Below, piece by piece: positions 1 through 6,810 of a DNA stretch of 23,527 nucleotides. A model generated the notes under the pieces. The model was not told where the DNA came from and made no database searches. It worked only from the letters and a program-made list of their open reading frames with translations. The DNA is taken from the IMG/VR virus record IMGVR_UViG_3300014720_000188, positions 1 to 23,527 of that record; one strand, given 5' to 3'. Source of the DNA: a virus. Position 1 is the first letter of the stretch, and each line of letters begins with the position of its first letter. The position numbers were made by a program, and so were the translations under genes.

Positions 1-456
1 TGGTTTTTCTTTAATGTCTGCTTTTTGATAATCTGGAAATTCATTTTTTAAAATATTTAGACAGAATTCTAATGTTTCTATATCTATTCCATCCATTATT
101 AATCTATTTGCCTCCATCCAACCATCTCCAACAATCATGCCCATAACAAAAGATAGGTTTTCTGAAATTAAATTCTGACTTGAAAAATTTTGTGCAGCCT
201 TAATAGCAACTAAATCACCAACTTTAAGATTTTTTTTTAAAACCCCACCACGTTTTGTCATGATTGGATGATTATGTGTACCAGTTATTGAAAAACCAAA
301 TTTTGTTTTAATAGAGATAGTATCTCTAATTCCATTGTCATATACATTGGTTGCAGTTTCAATACCGTTCAGTGTTGAAACGTTGTCTCCAATTTCTATA
401 TCACAAATCTTTTTTATTCCCATATCAGTATATATTATAGCATCTTTTGTTAAACA
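1..456 (-). other. Intein N-terminal half with LAGLIDADG endonuclease signature, inside terL
   Basis: Seen: immediately after the terminase motif TFDRWQ the frame continues with Cys461 (CLTKDAIIYT), the expected first residue of a class 1 intein, then an N1-block pattern ICDIEIGD. GFSITGTHNHPIM follows about 65 residues later and matches splicing block B (TxxH, with the GTHNHP core). LKVGDLVAIK comes next, then FVMGMIVGDGWM (nt about 150-115), which resembles the first LAGLIDADG helix of a homing endonuclease. Known: a Hint fold plus a LAGLIDADG domain is the standard full-length intein. Inferred: excision would rejoin Q460 to a Ser/Thr/Cys, restoring the common terminase DRWQS motif. The second LAGLIDADG motif and the C-terminal HN junction should lie beyond position 1. 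Confidence 0.88.
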
Positions 457-1836
457 CTGCCATCTGTCAAACGTAACAATGCCAAGATTCATTCCCATTC
501 TTCTAAGATTAATAATCCAGTTCTTTACTTCTGATAAGTCTACTGGTCCTTCTTTTTTTGGTTCCCACCAAGCAATAGCATCGACAATGACAACGGGAAC
601 AATCTGTTCATAGTTATTGAATGCCTGAATCTTTACCCATTTATCTACATGGCTAATTGCAACAGCACACTTATCATGTCTTTGAGCAAGGTCTGCATGA
701 ACATAATAAATTTTTTCATTATCTATTCTAAATGATGGATCGAATCTTCTAAAGGTATCTAAAGGATTACGAATAGATAATGCCTTTTCAATCTTATCCC
801 GCTGCTTGAAAAATGCATCACTTGATGTTGTAGGCATACAAGCAAATCTCATCAGGGCATCTGCTGGTTCTTTAAAGAAAGATATCTTAAAGTCTTCGAT
901 GGTTCGTGTAGGATTCATATCCCAAGTTGGACGTTTAAGTGCAAATACTCGTGGGTATTTATATGACTTAATATGATCTTCTTCCCATTCAATTTGAAAC
1001 ATATTTGATGGGTCATCCTCTGGAAGATCTGGATTCATTACATATGTGTGATGACGCAGTATTGTTTCTTTCTCAGCAATTGCATCCTCATACGCATGTT
1101 GAATAAAGTCATCTTTGTATCTTGGGAAAGAAAGCAAAACAACTTTACCATAATCTGGAAAACGTGAATCAACAGATCCACGGAATGCTTTGTAAGTATT
1201 TGATGCTGTCTTTGCCTGCTCATTACCACCACTTGTTTGTGTTGCAAAGCCAGAGATCTCGTCTAACACAGCTAGGAACAGGTTTAGACCTTCATGGCTC
1301 TCTCGTTCAGAGTGTCCAGAATACACACTAATAGACTTATTAAAGGCAACACTGTTTACTTTTGGGTCATACTTTCCAGCAAACCAAGGGGAGTTCTTAA
1401 TCTTTCTTACAAAGTTATCAAAGAATACGTTCTTTGCCTGTTCAGCATTGATAGCAATATTGATTAGATCAATAGCATCATCTGGTGGTTTACCATAATA
1501 ACGTGCAGGATCTTTAAGACATAAAAGTTTATATACAATATAGGCGCAACCAATAGTAGATGTATGATCTTTTCCTGATCCCTTGCCACATTGGACAATG
1601 ATTTCTACCTTTGTATATTTACGATAATGTTCCTTACCTTTTTCCTCTCCATAAACTCTAATCAAATCTTCTTCTCTATAGATCTGACTCATGCACTCAA
1701 CAAGAATATACTGATTTTCAGAAAGAACTGGTTGATTTAAATAGTCTGGAGATGTAACAAAGGTTACTACATCAACGGGTTCTTCATCAAAGGGATTATC
1801 ATCAAGAGCCTCAATGATATCTGATAGATCAAGCAT
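1..1836 (-). CDS. terL: Terminase large subunit (N-terminal ATPase and part of nuclease), interrupted by an intein; runs off window
   Basis: The frame is open from the ATG at 1836 to the window edge (612 codons). The protein is the motor ATPase/nuclease that packages phage DNA. Seen: Walker A-like CGKGSGKD (residues 83-90), Walker B LFLAVLDE (186-193), motif III LLSFPR (234-239), then the start of the RNase H-like nuclease with HADLAQRHD (acidic D382), VIVDAIAWWE (D419) and TFDRWQ (D457). Right after Q460 the terminase sequence stops and an intein begins at C461. The P-loop has Asp rather than Ser/Thr after GK, which is unusual. The start codon overlaps the end of the small-subunit gene by 8 nt, the classic TerS-TerL pairing; only a weak GAGG lies upstream, so translational coupling is likely. 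The rest of the intein and the C-terminal extein lie outside the window. Identity is secure from the motif order. Confidence 0.93.
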   Translation of the reverse strand, partial: MLDLSDIIEALDDNPFDEEPVDVVTFVTSPDYLNQPVLSENQYILVECMSQIYREEDLIRVYGEEKGKEHYRKYTKVEIIVQCGKGSGKDHTSTIGCAYIVYKLLCLKDPARYYGKPPDDAIDLINIAINAEQAKNVFFDNFVRKIKNSPWFAGKYDPKVNSVAFNKSISVYSGHSERESHEGLNLFLAVLDEISGFATQTSGGNEQAKTASNTYKAFRGSVDSRFPDYGKVVLLSFPRYKDDFIQHAYEDAIAEKETILRHHTYVMNPDLPEDDPSNMFQIEWEEDHIKSYKYPRVFALKRPTWDMNPTRTIEDFKISFFKEPADALMRFACMPTTSSDAFFKQRDKIEKALSIRNPLDTFRRFDPSFRIDNEKIYYVHADLAQRHDKCAVAISHVDKWVKIQAFNNYEQIVPVVIVDAIAWWEPKKEGPVDLSEVKNWIINLRRMGMNLGIVTFDRWQCLTKDAIIYTDMGIKKICDIEIGDNVSTLNGIETATNVYDNGIRDTISIKTKFGFSITGTHNHPIMTKRGGVLKKNLKVGDLVAIKAAQNFSSQNLISENLSFVMGMIVGDGWMEANRLIMDGIDIETLEFCLNILKNEFPDYQKADIKEKP

Positions 1837-2356
1837 CGACTATCAAAACCTCGTCTGTCTTTGTTATTTCAGATAGCCTACTAATAATCTCTGTACGAAC
1901 AGTTGGATATTTAGATGCAATGTCTTTAAGAATATTAATTAAGATCTCATGCTTTCTTTCCATTGCTGCCATTTCTTCTGCAATTTCTTTATTGTCTAGT
2001 AGCCCTGCACGATGAAGCATGTCAAGTCTTTTTGCTTCAATGTCAGCAATAAGTTTAATTGCAGTTGTCTTTGCACCAAGGTTATTTGTTTGATCTGCAG
2101 AATCAATAACTTCATATGATTTCTTAATAAGTCCTGAATAATGTTGGTCTGCTCCAGCTAAAGCCTCTCTTGCACGATTATGAATAGCTTGATTATTTGC
2201 TACCATTCCTCGCCAGTCATTAAGTAATGACATAACTCTAGTCCGTGGAATATCAAGATCTTTAGAAATTTGTGATGGATCAGATCCCTTGAGATATTCT
2301 GATGCTACAAGGTTTACCTGATCAAGGTGTTTTACGAGATCTGCGTCTTTTGACAT
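1829..2356 (-). CDS. terS: Terminase small subunit
   Basis: 175 residues. Terminase small subunits recognise the packaging site on concatemeric DNA and hand it to the large subunit. The N-terminus holds a helix-turn-helix at about residues 24-50 (DPSQISKDLDIPRTRVMSLL), followed by a long, charged helical region (about 60-160) suited to oligomerisation. This matches the usual layout and length of 150-190 residues. The assignment rests as much on position, since its last 8 nt overlap the start of terL, as on the HTH. The ATG at 2356 has an AGAGGA Shine-Dalgarno a few bases upstream. The gene begins inside the last 35 nt of the preceding 95-codon gene. I see no truncation. Confidence 0.82.
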   Translation of the reverse strand: MSKDADLVKHLDQVNLVASEYLKGSDPSQISKDLDIPRTRVMSLLNDWRGMVANNQAIHNRAREALAGADQHYSGLIKKSYEVIDSADQTNNLGAKTTAIKLIADIEAKRLDMLHRAGLLDNKEIAEEMAAMERKHEILINILKDIASKYPTVRTEIISRLSEITKTDEVLIVDA

Positions 2357-2609
2357 TATTCCTCTTTATAATTGGCTTCACACGTTCGATGCGAAATGAT
2401 CGCATACCACATGATACACCACGTTCTAGCTCTATGCAGTCAATCCATGTAGCACCTGTTGCTGGATTTGTGACATGAGATATAAATTTAAACTCAGTGC
2501 CATGAATGCCACGGATCTTAATCTTATCTCCTGTAGAAACAGTTTTATTATCTATTTCTACACTACCTTCACGAATAAATGGGTCTACAGAATTAAACTT
2601 TTTACGCAT
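2322..2609 (-). CDS. Small basic protein of unknown function preceding terS
   Basis: 95 residues with an ATG at 2609 preceded by AGAGGA and a 6-nt spacer. The middle (about residues 15-75) reads as a small beta-barrel: IDNKTVSTGDKIKIRG, then EFKFISHVTNP and TWIDCIELER, with regular hydrophobic/polar alternation. The C-terminus is strongly basic (IKRNNVKRRRSRKTP), which suggests nucleic-acid contact. Similar short genes sit just before terminase genes in actinophages, but I cannot name a function. The 3' end overlaps terS by 35 nt in another frame, so translation of the two is probably coupled. Confidence 0.7.
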   Translation of the reverse strand: MRKKFNSVDPFIREGSVEIDNKTVSTGDKIKIRGIHGTEFKFISHVTNPATGATWIDCIELERGVSCGMRSFRIERVKPIIKRNNVKRRRSRKTP

Positions 2610-2643
2610 AAATCTTCCTCTCGTAGCTCCTAACTACATTCTA

Positions 2644-2886
2644 TCAATCATAAGTAATCCTGTCAAGGATTTTCTTTTGTAGTCTTTCAATTTCATCATT
2701 GATATAGAAGATTGCCTTACGAAGATCTTCAATTTGAGTATCTTCATTCTTCAATCCTGCACGCCATAAATATTTAATTGCATTTCCAATATTATAGTTT
2801 CTATGACGAACAATCTCTATGCACTCAACTCCAGACGGGTCGCTGGTGTAATGCTTAGGATGATTTACCATATCAATATATTCCAC
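2644..2886 (-). CDS. DUF3310 family protein (phage nucleotide-metabolism-associated kinase-like family)
   Basis: 80 residues. The family signature is clear: VNHPKHYTS at the N-terminus, GVECIEIVR in the middle, then NIGNAIKYLWRAGLK and a helical end DLRKAIFYINDEIERL. DUF3310 (SaV-like) proteins are widespread in phages of Gram-positive and other hosts; they sit among replication and nucleotide genes and have no settled biochemical role. The reading frame opens with GTG at 2886, whose first bases overlap the TAG of the upstream 49-residue HTH gene, with AAGGA about 8 nt upstream. An alternative ATG is six codons in at 2871, directly before the conserved VNHPKHY. Confidence 0.85.
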   Translation of the reverse strand: MEYIDMVNHPKHYTSDPSGVECIEIVRHRNYNIGNAIKYLWRAGLKNEDTQIEDLRKAIFYINDEIERLQKKILDRITYD

Positions 2887-3035
2887 TATCTCGTTCCTTT
2901 CAGGTCAAATTTTCTCAAGTATATATAAATTGTTTGCAAAGAGCAATTGCATTCTTTAGCAATTTCTTCTGGAGTCTTTCTGTCCATAATGTATCTTTTT
3001 GTTAGCCAAGTTTTTGACTGATAAAGCTTACTCAT
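2886..3035 (-). CDS. 49-residue helix-turn-helix protein
   Basis: This gene fills the apparent gap between the RuvC-like and DUF3310 genes. The ATG at 3035 overlaps the end of the RuvC-like gene by 8 nt and the TAG at 2886-2888 touches the GTG of the DUF3310 gene, so it fits exactly into the overlapping operon. The product begins MSKLYQSKTW and continues with KTPEEIAKECNCSLQTIYIYL (about residues 20-40, with the last Leu at 40), a compact HTH in which TPEEIAKECN forms helix 1 and the turn, and SLQTIYIYLRKF is the recognition helix. It resembles the short sigma-factor/Homeodomain-like HTH proteins common in phages. A DNA-binding role is inferred; its target is unknown. Confidence 0.75.
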   Translation of the reverse strand: MSKLYQSKTWLTKRYIMDRKTPEEIAKECNCSLQTIYIYLRKFDLKGTR

Positions 3036-3627
3036 TATTACCGTCCTCAAATATAGAGTTCCATCTATCAGAGATGTACCAACCTACACCAATAGCATCT
3101 GCAACATCATCGTCATCTATCTTTACCTTAAATTGTTCATATACAGAATCAATTGTTTTTTGTTTACGAGATTCACGTTCTTTTCCTTTGTACCATGACT
3201 TTGATTTACCTGGAAACTTTCTTTGAAGATCATGTTTTTCACTCTTTGTTAGAAGTCTTGTTCCAATATAGTTTTGCCATTGCATAGGAGTTATTGTTTT
3301 AATTGTTCGTATTCCAGCAACGTAGGCTGCTGAAATAATTGCCCCCTGAACTAGAGAGAGTTGCATAGCAGTTTTTGGTGAATTACTATAAATTGCTGAT
3401 TCAATTACAACTGCATCTGCCCGTAATTCTTTAAAGAATGGGATGCATTTTTTACATGCATCCCCAGCTTTATAAAATACTTCTGTTCCACTAAATCTTA
3501 TCTTGCCATATTTAATAAGTTTACCGTTTACAAAATATGAAAACGCCAATGAATTTGTTGATGCATCAATAGCAATAATTGATGATGGCTTTCCAATACT
3601 TAGTAGTGTTCTTCTAGTGATTGTCAT
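3028..3627 (-). CDS. RuvC-like Holliday-junction resolvase / RNase H-fold nuclease
   Basis: 199 residues from the ATG at 3627 (a TTG two codons upstream at 3633 is an alternative; GGAG lies in front of both). Acidic residues occur in the RuvC order: Asp in SSIIAIDASTNS near the N-terminus (residue 21), Glu in AVVIESAIYS (76), and a C-terminal cluster KIDDDDVADAIGVGWY (about 172-178) where RuvC has its final Asp pair. The middle contains TPMQWQNYIG and a Lys/Arg-rich stretch. RuvC-family proteins resolve four-way junctions; in phages they debranch replicating DNA before packaging. The gene overlaps the upstream zinc-finger gene by 14-20 nt and the downstream HTH gene by 8 nt. Fold assignment is confident; junction specificity is inferred. 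Confidence 0.82.
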   Translation of the reverse strand: MTITRRTLLSIGKPSSIIAIDASTNSLAFSYFVNGKLIKYGKIRFSGTEVFYKAGDACKKCIPFFKELRADAVVIESAIYSNSPKTAMQLSLVQGAIISAAYVAGIRTIKTITPMQWQNYIGTRLLTKSEKHDLQRKFPGKSKSWYKGKERESRKQKTIDSVYEQFKVKIDDDDVADAIGVGWYISDRWNSIFEDGNNE

Positions 3628-3904
3628 AGTCAAAAAACTCCGTTATTTCTTTTATAAAGCTGTTCAATCTTTTTTTATGAATCATGCAGGCATTGCACAT
3701 GGAATCATCATTATAAATACTTAATGACGTTCCACATCCTCCAGCACATATCCTTATCTTGCCCTTGCGTTTTTTTCTTTTTTCAATGAAATAACGTTCC
3801 ATGATCTTCACTTTGCTTGCTTGATCACGGCATTCTACGCTGCAATAAATTTGTTTATTTGTTTTTTTAGTAAACTCTTTATCACACCATTCGCAGAATG
3901 TCAT
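3614..3904 (-). CDS. Double zinc-finger protein of unknown function
   Basis: 96 residues with two separate Cys4 sites. The first is CEWC (residues 4-7) paired with CSVEC (21-25), similar to treble-clef or MYM-type fingers. The second is CAGGC (53-57) paired with CNAC (70-73). A basic linker KRKKRKGKIR joins them and a charged helical tail follows. Zinc fingers of this kind bind nucleic acid or protein; no catalytic residues are apparent. The ATG at 3904 directly follows the TAA of the Cas4-like gene, and the 3' end overlaps the RuvC-like gene. The position between two nucleases suggests an accessory role in DNA processing, which is inference. Confidence 0.7.
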   Translation of the reverse strand: MTFCEWCDKEFTKKTNKQIYCSVECRDQASKVKIMERYFIEKRKKRKGKIRICAGGCGTSLSIYNDDSMCNACMIHKKRLNSFIKEITEFFDYDNH

Positions 3905-4723
3905 TTAGAACAATCCCTTTTCATCCTTTCTTCTAGCGATTTTGATATCGCCCTCAGGAGCAACAAGACATGCATCCCTGAGTGGACATGACATACAGAT
4001 TTTAATTGAGTTATTCTTAAATGGTACTTGTGGTATTGTCTTATTTTCCCATGCAGACCATACCTCTTGCATCCAATCAAATAGATAGTCAACAAAATCG
4101 ACATGTGCCTGATTGATATTTACTGGTATTGCTAGAAGATCATGCGTATTCTTATTTTCATAAAGAATAATTCCATTCTTCTTCTTATATATTTTCATGT
4201 AAATAAGAAGTTGTAGGATGTGATAGGAGCTTGCTGTATTTGTTTTTGCATGTCGCTCAAAGGCATCATTATTACATGTCTTAATTTCTACAATATATTC
4301 TTTCTTTGCCCACTTAATAAATGCATCAACATATCCGAATATCGGGGGACTATCATATGGTGTTGGTTTTTCTTTTTCAACAAGGATTCCAGCATCTTCC
4401 ATAGCCTTTTGAATACGAGCATGGCGATCTGTACCATGATCCATGTTTGTTGTTTCTTTACCCGTACGATACTCAAAGAATGTGTTTCCAGAGAACGCTA
4501 GATACCAGTACCTTGGACATACACCATGATTCCAGACTATTGATGATGGTGCAAATGTTTTCTTTGTTTGAAACTTTGGAACATTATCTTTTCGATACCC
4601 CTCAAAAATTGTATCAATAAGTTCTGAAAAAGATGTATCTTCTTTTGTAACTACTGGCTCATCAAAGATGTCTGGTATTTTAATAGATTTATTAATTATT
4701 TTTCCTAGCAAAGTCTTAGCCAT
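3905..4723 (-). CDS. Cas4-like PD-(D/E)XK exonuclease with predicted Fe-S cluster
   Basis: 272 residues. Seen: CPRYW with Cys69; GTDRHARI (His101); FGYVDAFI with catalytic Asp133; VEIKTC with Glu146 and Lys148; QLLIYM (171-176), the Q-containing motif of RecB-type nucleases; and a C-terminal triplet CMSCPLRDAC (Cys243, 246, 252). One N-terminal Cys plus three C-terminal Cys around a RecB nuclease core is the Cas4/AddB-type iron-sulfur arrangement. Cas4-like proteins degrade DNA ends to leave single strands, consistent with supplying RecA substrates here. No CRISPR array or cas1/cas2 is present, so this is a phage recombination nuclease and not part of a CRISPR locus. AAAGG precedes the ATG at 4723; the previous gene ends 1 nt earlier. 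Confidence 0.85.
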   Translation of the reverse strand: MAKTLLGKIINKSIKIPDIFDEPVVTKEDTSFSELIDTIFEGYRKDNVPKFQTKKTFAPSSIVWNHGVCPRYWYLAFSGNTFFEYRTGKETTNMDHGTDRHARIQKAMEDAGILVEKEKPTPYDSPPIFGYVDAFIKWAKKEYIVEIKTCNNDAFERHAKTNTASSYHILQLLIYMKIYKKKNGIILYENKNTHDLLAIPVNINQAHVDFVDYLFDWMQEVWSAWENKTIPQVPFKNNSIKICMSCPLRDACLVAPEGDIKIARRKDEKGLF

Positions 4724-4724
4724 A

Positions 4725-5039
4725 TTAAGCCTTTACCATATATTTTAGTGTTGCAACAATCTTATCTAGCTCTGCTGCTGCCGTGTAATAAAGATTCTTC
4801 TTTGCACGATTGCTCTTATCAACATTAGCCATCCATGTTGCACACATGGCAAACTTAGCTGCCATTGCTTGTAATCTAACAAGCTCTATAGTTGCAACAC
4901 TCATTGGAATATCTGGTTTTACAATAAGCTTTGCAACAAACTCAAGGGACTTTGTAAGTTCCTTGTCCTCCATAAAATCTGCAATCTTAAAAAGATCTGC
5001 AATATCCTCTAACGTAGTACTCTCATTGTTCTCGCTCAT
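4725..5039 (-). CDS. Small alpha-helical protein of unknown function
   Basis: 104 residues, almost certainly all helical: an acidic N-terminus with LEDIADLFKIADFMEDKEL, a central Ala/Met-rich stretch (RLQAMAAKFAMCATWMA, about residues 55-71) and a Lys/Ala-rich end. I see no catalytic motif, signal peptide or convincing membrane helix; the central stretch is hydrophobic but broken by Lys and Arg. The ATG at 5039 follows AGGGA, and the start overlaps the end of the PD-(D/E)XK gene by 17 nt. It lies between two nuclease genes in an operon with recA, so an accessory recombination role is possible but unsupported. Confidence 0.7.
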   Translation of the reverse strand: MSENNESTTLEDIADLFKIADFMEDKELTKSLEFVAKLIVKPDIPMSVATIELVRLQAMAAKFAMCATWMANVDKSNRAKKNLYYTAAAELDKIVATLKYMVKA

Positions 5040-5331
5040 ATTTATCCCTTATCTCTCTCAACTCTTCAAACTCTGACCACTCTATTATAGCAAGCCTTGT
5101 TTTTTGATGTTCTCCAAGGACAACCATGATTACTGGACTCTTATTTGAATCAACTTTTAATGTATCTGTAACTATCTTTGCCCATACGTCACGATTGATT
5201 GAAAATGACTGACGGTATTCCTTTACATCAACAACATATCGATCAAGACTACCGTCAGCCTTCTTCATATTCCTACCTGAATTTTTATGAGCAGTTGCTC
5301 CGATACGCTTTAGTTCTGAACGTTCAGACAC
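5023..5331 (-). CDS. Small PD-(D/E)XK protein, Hjc-like putative Holliday-junction resolvase
   Basis: 102 residues. The pattern resembles small archaeal and phage resolvases: an N-terminal helix with Glu6 (SERSELKRIG), a Gly/Ser-rich strip HKNSGRN, then SLDRYVVDVKEY giving Asp30, Asp35 and Lys37 as a PD-(D/E)XK core. The ordered helix RDVWAKIVTDTLK comes next, followed by the strand SPVIMVVLGE and RLAIIEWSEFEEL. The start is GTG at 5331 with AGAGGA upstream; the previous TAA ends directly before it. The 3' end overlaps the next gene by 17 nt. Known: the family includes structure-specific endonucleases. Inferred: a second junction- or flap-processing enzyme besides the RuvC-like one. A degenerate, non-catalytic member cannot be excluded. 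Confidence 0.6.
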   Translation of the reverse strand: MSERSELKRIGATAHKNSGRNMKKADGSLDRYVVDVKEYRQSFSINRDVWAKIVTDTLKVDSNKSPVIMVVLGEHQKTRLAIIEWSEFEELREIRDKYEREQ

Positions 5332-5514
5332 TTAGTATCCTCTTTTATAGTAAAGACTTACTGTTGAAACATGCTCACAATTCTTGCATTTCCATGTGAC
5401 ATCTAGAGAATCCTTATATACCCTTGATGTATAAGCCTCTTCACCGCACTGCTGACACAAAAATGTGCCCTTCATAATCTCATATCGATTACTCACACGC
5501 TCTGATGAGTTCAT
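5332..5514 (-). CDS. Small zinc-ribbon protein
   Basis: 60 residues from the ATG at 5514, chosen because a perfect AGGAG lies 7 nt upstream; a TTG directly before it would add one residue. CQQC (20-23) and CKNC (43-46) form a zinc ribbon, with beta-prone sequence TSRVYKDS and DVTWK between them and VSTVSLYYKRGY at the end. Such ribbons are typical nucleic-acid-binding modules. The gene starts inside the last 26 nt of recA, so translation should follow recA. No more specific role can be read. Confidence 0.7.
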   Translation of the reverse strand: MNSSERVSNRYEIMKGTFLCQQCGEEAYTSRVYKDSLDVTWKCKNCEHVSTVSLYYKRGY

Positions 5515-6487
5515 CAACCTTCTCCTGATTCTTTCTTAGCCACTCAATAACCTTTGCACGGCCTTGGAAACGCTCCCCAAGGACTGTGTACCAGGCACCG
5601 CTACGTTCAATCTTGCCCTTCATCTCTGCTATATCTACAACCTCAGCAACATTATCTACGCCAAGGTGGTTTGCATCAAAGTAGAAATCATAGGTGCCAT
5701 TGATAAATGCTGGACCAGTTTTATTGAAATCGATATTCCATGTCACTGATCTACCGACCTTCTTTTCAATAAGCTTATCTCCAGAAGCAACCTTATCTTT
5801 GATAGCCTGATTATCTGACTCGCTTGACCATAGTTTGACAACTGTACTAGAGAAGAACTTTACGGCATGTCCACCTGTTGGTTGATGACTAACAAACATC
5901 TGACCAATGTTATTGCGTTGTTGTGAAATCAATACGAGGAGCGTAGGCTTGACTTGATTATTTGCATAGTTAAGCATCTTAACAGCATTTGTCATATCCC
6001 GTGCTTCTGCACCAATCTGTTTTGTATTCTCTAGTTGCTTGAGTTCTGTTGAATCTTTCTCAAAATAAATTGCTGGTAGTAGTGCAGAGATAGAGTCAAC
6101 AATAATCATATCTACTCCTGCTGACATGAGCTGAGTAGCAACATCAACCATTTCATTGACAGTTCTTGAGCCAACGTAGATGAGTGAGTCAACATCTACT
6201 CCAAGTCTTTTTGCCCATGCAGGATCAAACGATTGCTCTGCATCAATCCATGCACATATCTTTCCTTCTTTTTGAGCAATACCAATCATTTGTAGACAGA
6301 AGGATGACTTGCCTGCTGACTTGTTTCCCCAAATAAGAATCTGTCTACCATACGCGAATCCACCATTAAGAGCATCATTAAGTCCGATGCTTGGTGTCTT
6401 TTGCTTGACTACCTCAACTCCACCCCCTGAACTAACGATCTTTCTGATCCTAGGGTCAAGTTGAGATAAAATCTCTTCTATATTCAC
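5489..6487 (-). CDS. recA: RecA recombinase
   Basis: 332 residues. RecA forms filaments on single-stranded DNA, pairs homologous duplexes and hydrolyses ATP. Seen in order: Walker A GNKSAGKS (54-61), WIDAEQSF with the catalytic Glu84, Walker B MIIVDSISALLP (Asp131), and ISQQRNNIGQMF followed by HQPTGGHAVKFFSS (about 188-214), matching the sensor Gln, loop L2 and the GG(N/H)A(L/V)KF signature. The C-terminal domain EVVDIAEMKGKIERSGAWY is also typical. The protein is slightly shorter than bacterial RecA (about 350) because the acidic tail is short. The start is GTG at 6487, overlapping the TGA of the mazG-like gene (GTGA), with GGGAAG upstream. Its neighbours are replication and nuclease genes, so recombination-dependent replication or repair is likely. 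Confidence 0.96.
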   Translation of the reverse strand: MNIEEILSQLDPRIRKIVSSGGGVEVVKQKTPSIGLNDALNGGFAYGRQILIWGNKSAGKSSFCLQMIGIAQKEGKICAWIDAEQSFDPAWAKRLGVDVDSLIYVGSRTVNEMVDVATQLMSAGVDMIIVDSISALLPAIYFEKDSTELKQLENTKQIGAEARDMTNAVKMLNYANNQVKPTLLVLISQQRNNIGQMFVSHQPTGGHAVKFFSSTVVKLWSSESDNQAIKDKVASGDKLIEKKVGRSVTWNIDFNKTGPAFINGTYDFYFDANHLGVDNVAEVVDIAEMKGKIERSGAWYTVLGERFQGRAKVIEWLRKNQEKVDELIRACE

Positions 6488-6810
6488 GCTTGCTTCCCAT
6501 GCATATATGGACGGGTTTTATTATAGTCTGCCTTTTGTTTCATTACTTCCTCAATGTTTCCTGTGAATACTCCATCATGGTTCATTCCAGCCCATAGATC
6601 AAGCACACGAATAATAACGTCTGCCATTTCTAATACAACTTTCTCTGGATCTTCACCCTTAGATATTACCTCACTGATCTCAGATACCTCTGAATGAATC
6701 ATTGCAATCTGCTTGAGATAAAAGTTGGTGCCATTATTATCGTTCCAGAATCCCTTTCTCATTGCATTAGAATGCACAGAATAAGCGAACTCTGCTAGGT
6801 TAACTGCCAT
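6484..6810 (-). CDS. MazG-like nucleoside triphosphate pyrophosphohydrolase
   Basis: 108 residues, an all-helical NTP-PPase. The metal-binding signature is ExxE followed by ExxD: EVSE (Glu41, Glu44) and EMAD (Glu61, Asp64), in IHSEVSEISEVIS and VVLEMADVIIRVLDL. A C-terminal helix MKQKADYNKTRPY follows, as in phage MazG and dUTPase/dCTPase-like relatives. These enzymes convert (d)NTP to (d)NMP plus pyrophosphate. In phages they shape the nucleotide pool or lower alarmones; the substrate cannot be read here. The start overlaps the 3' end of dnaE by 11 nt and the stop overlaps the recA start, so it belongs to the same polycistronic message. Confidence 0.85.
   Translation of the reverse strand: MAVNLAEFAYSVHSNAMRKGFWNDNNGTNFYLKQIAMIHSEVSEISEVISKGEDPEKVVLEMADVIIRVLDLWAGMNHDGVFTGNIEEVMKQKADYNKTRPYMHGKQA

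Noticed and set aside
1-150. Stand-alone homing endonuclease gene
   Set aside because: The LAGLIDADG-like motif is in frame with terL and behind intein splicing blocks, without its own start or ribosome site.
335-1331. Short plus- and minus-strand ORFs inside terL
   Set aside because: They lie opposite or out of frame with a continuous terminase/intein frame that has all expected motifs, so they are shadows.
2610-2643. Small inverted repeat GTAG...CTAC in the gap before the 95-codon gene
   Set aside because: A 4-bp stem is within chance expectation, and the gap is otherwise explained by the ribosome site.
3905-4723. CRISPR-Cas locus suggested by the Cas4-like gene
   Set aside because: No repeat-spacer array and no cas1, cas2 or effector genes in the window.
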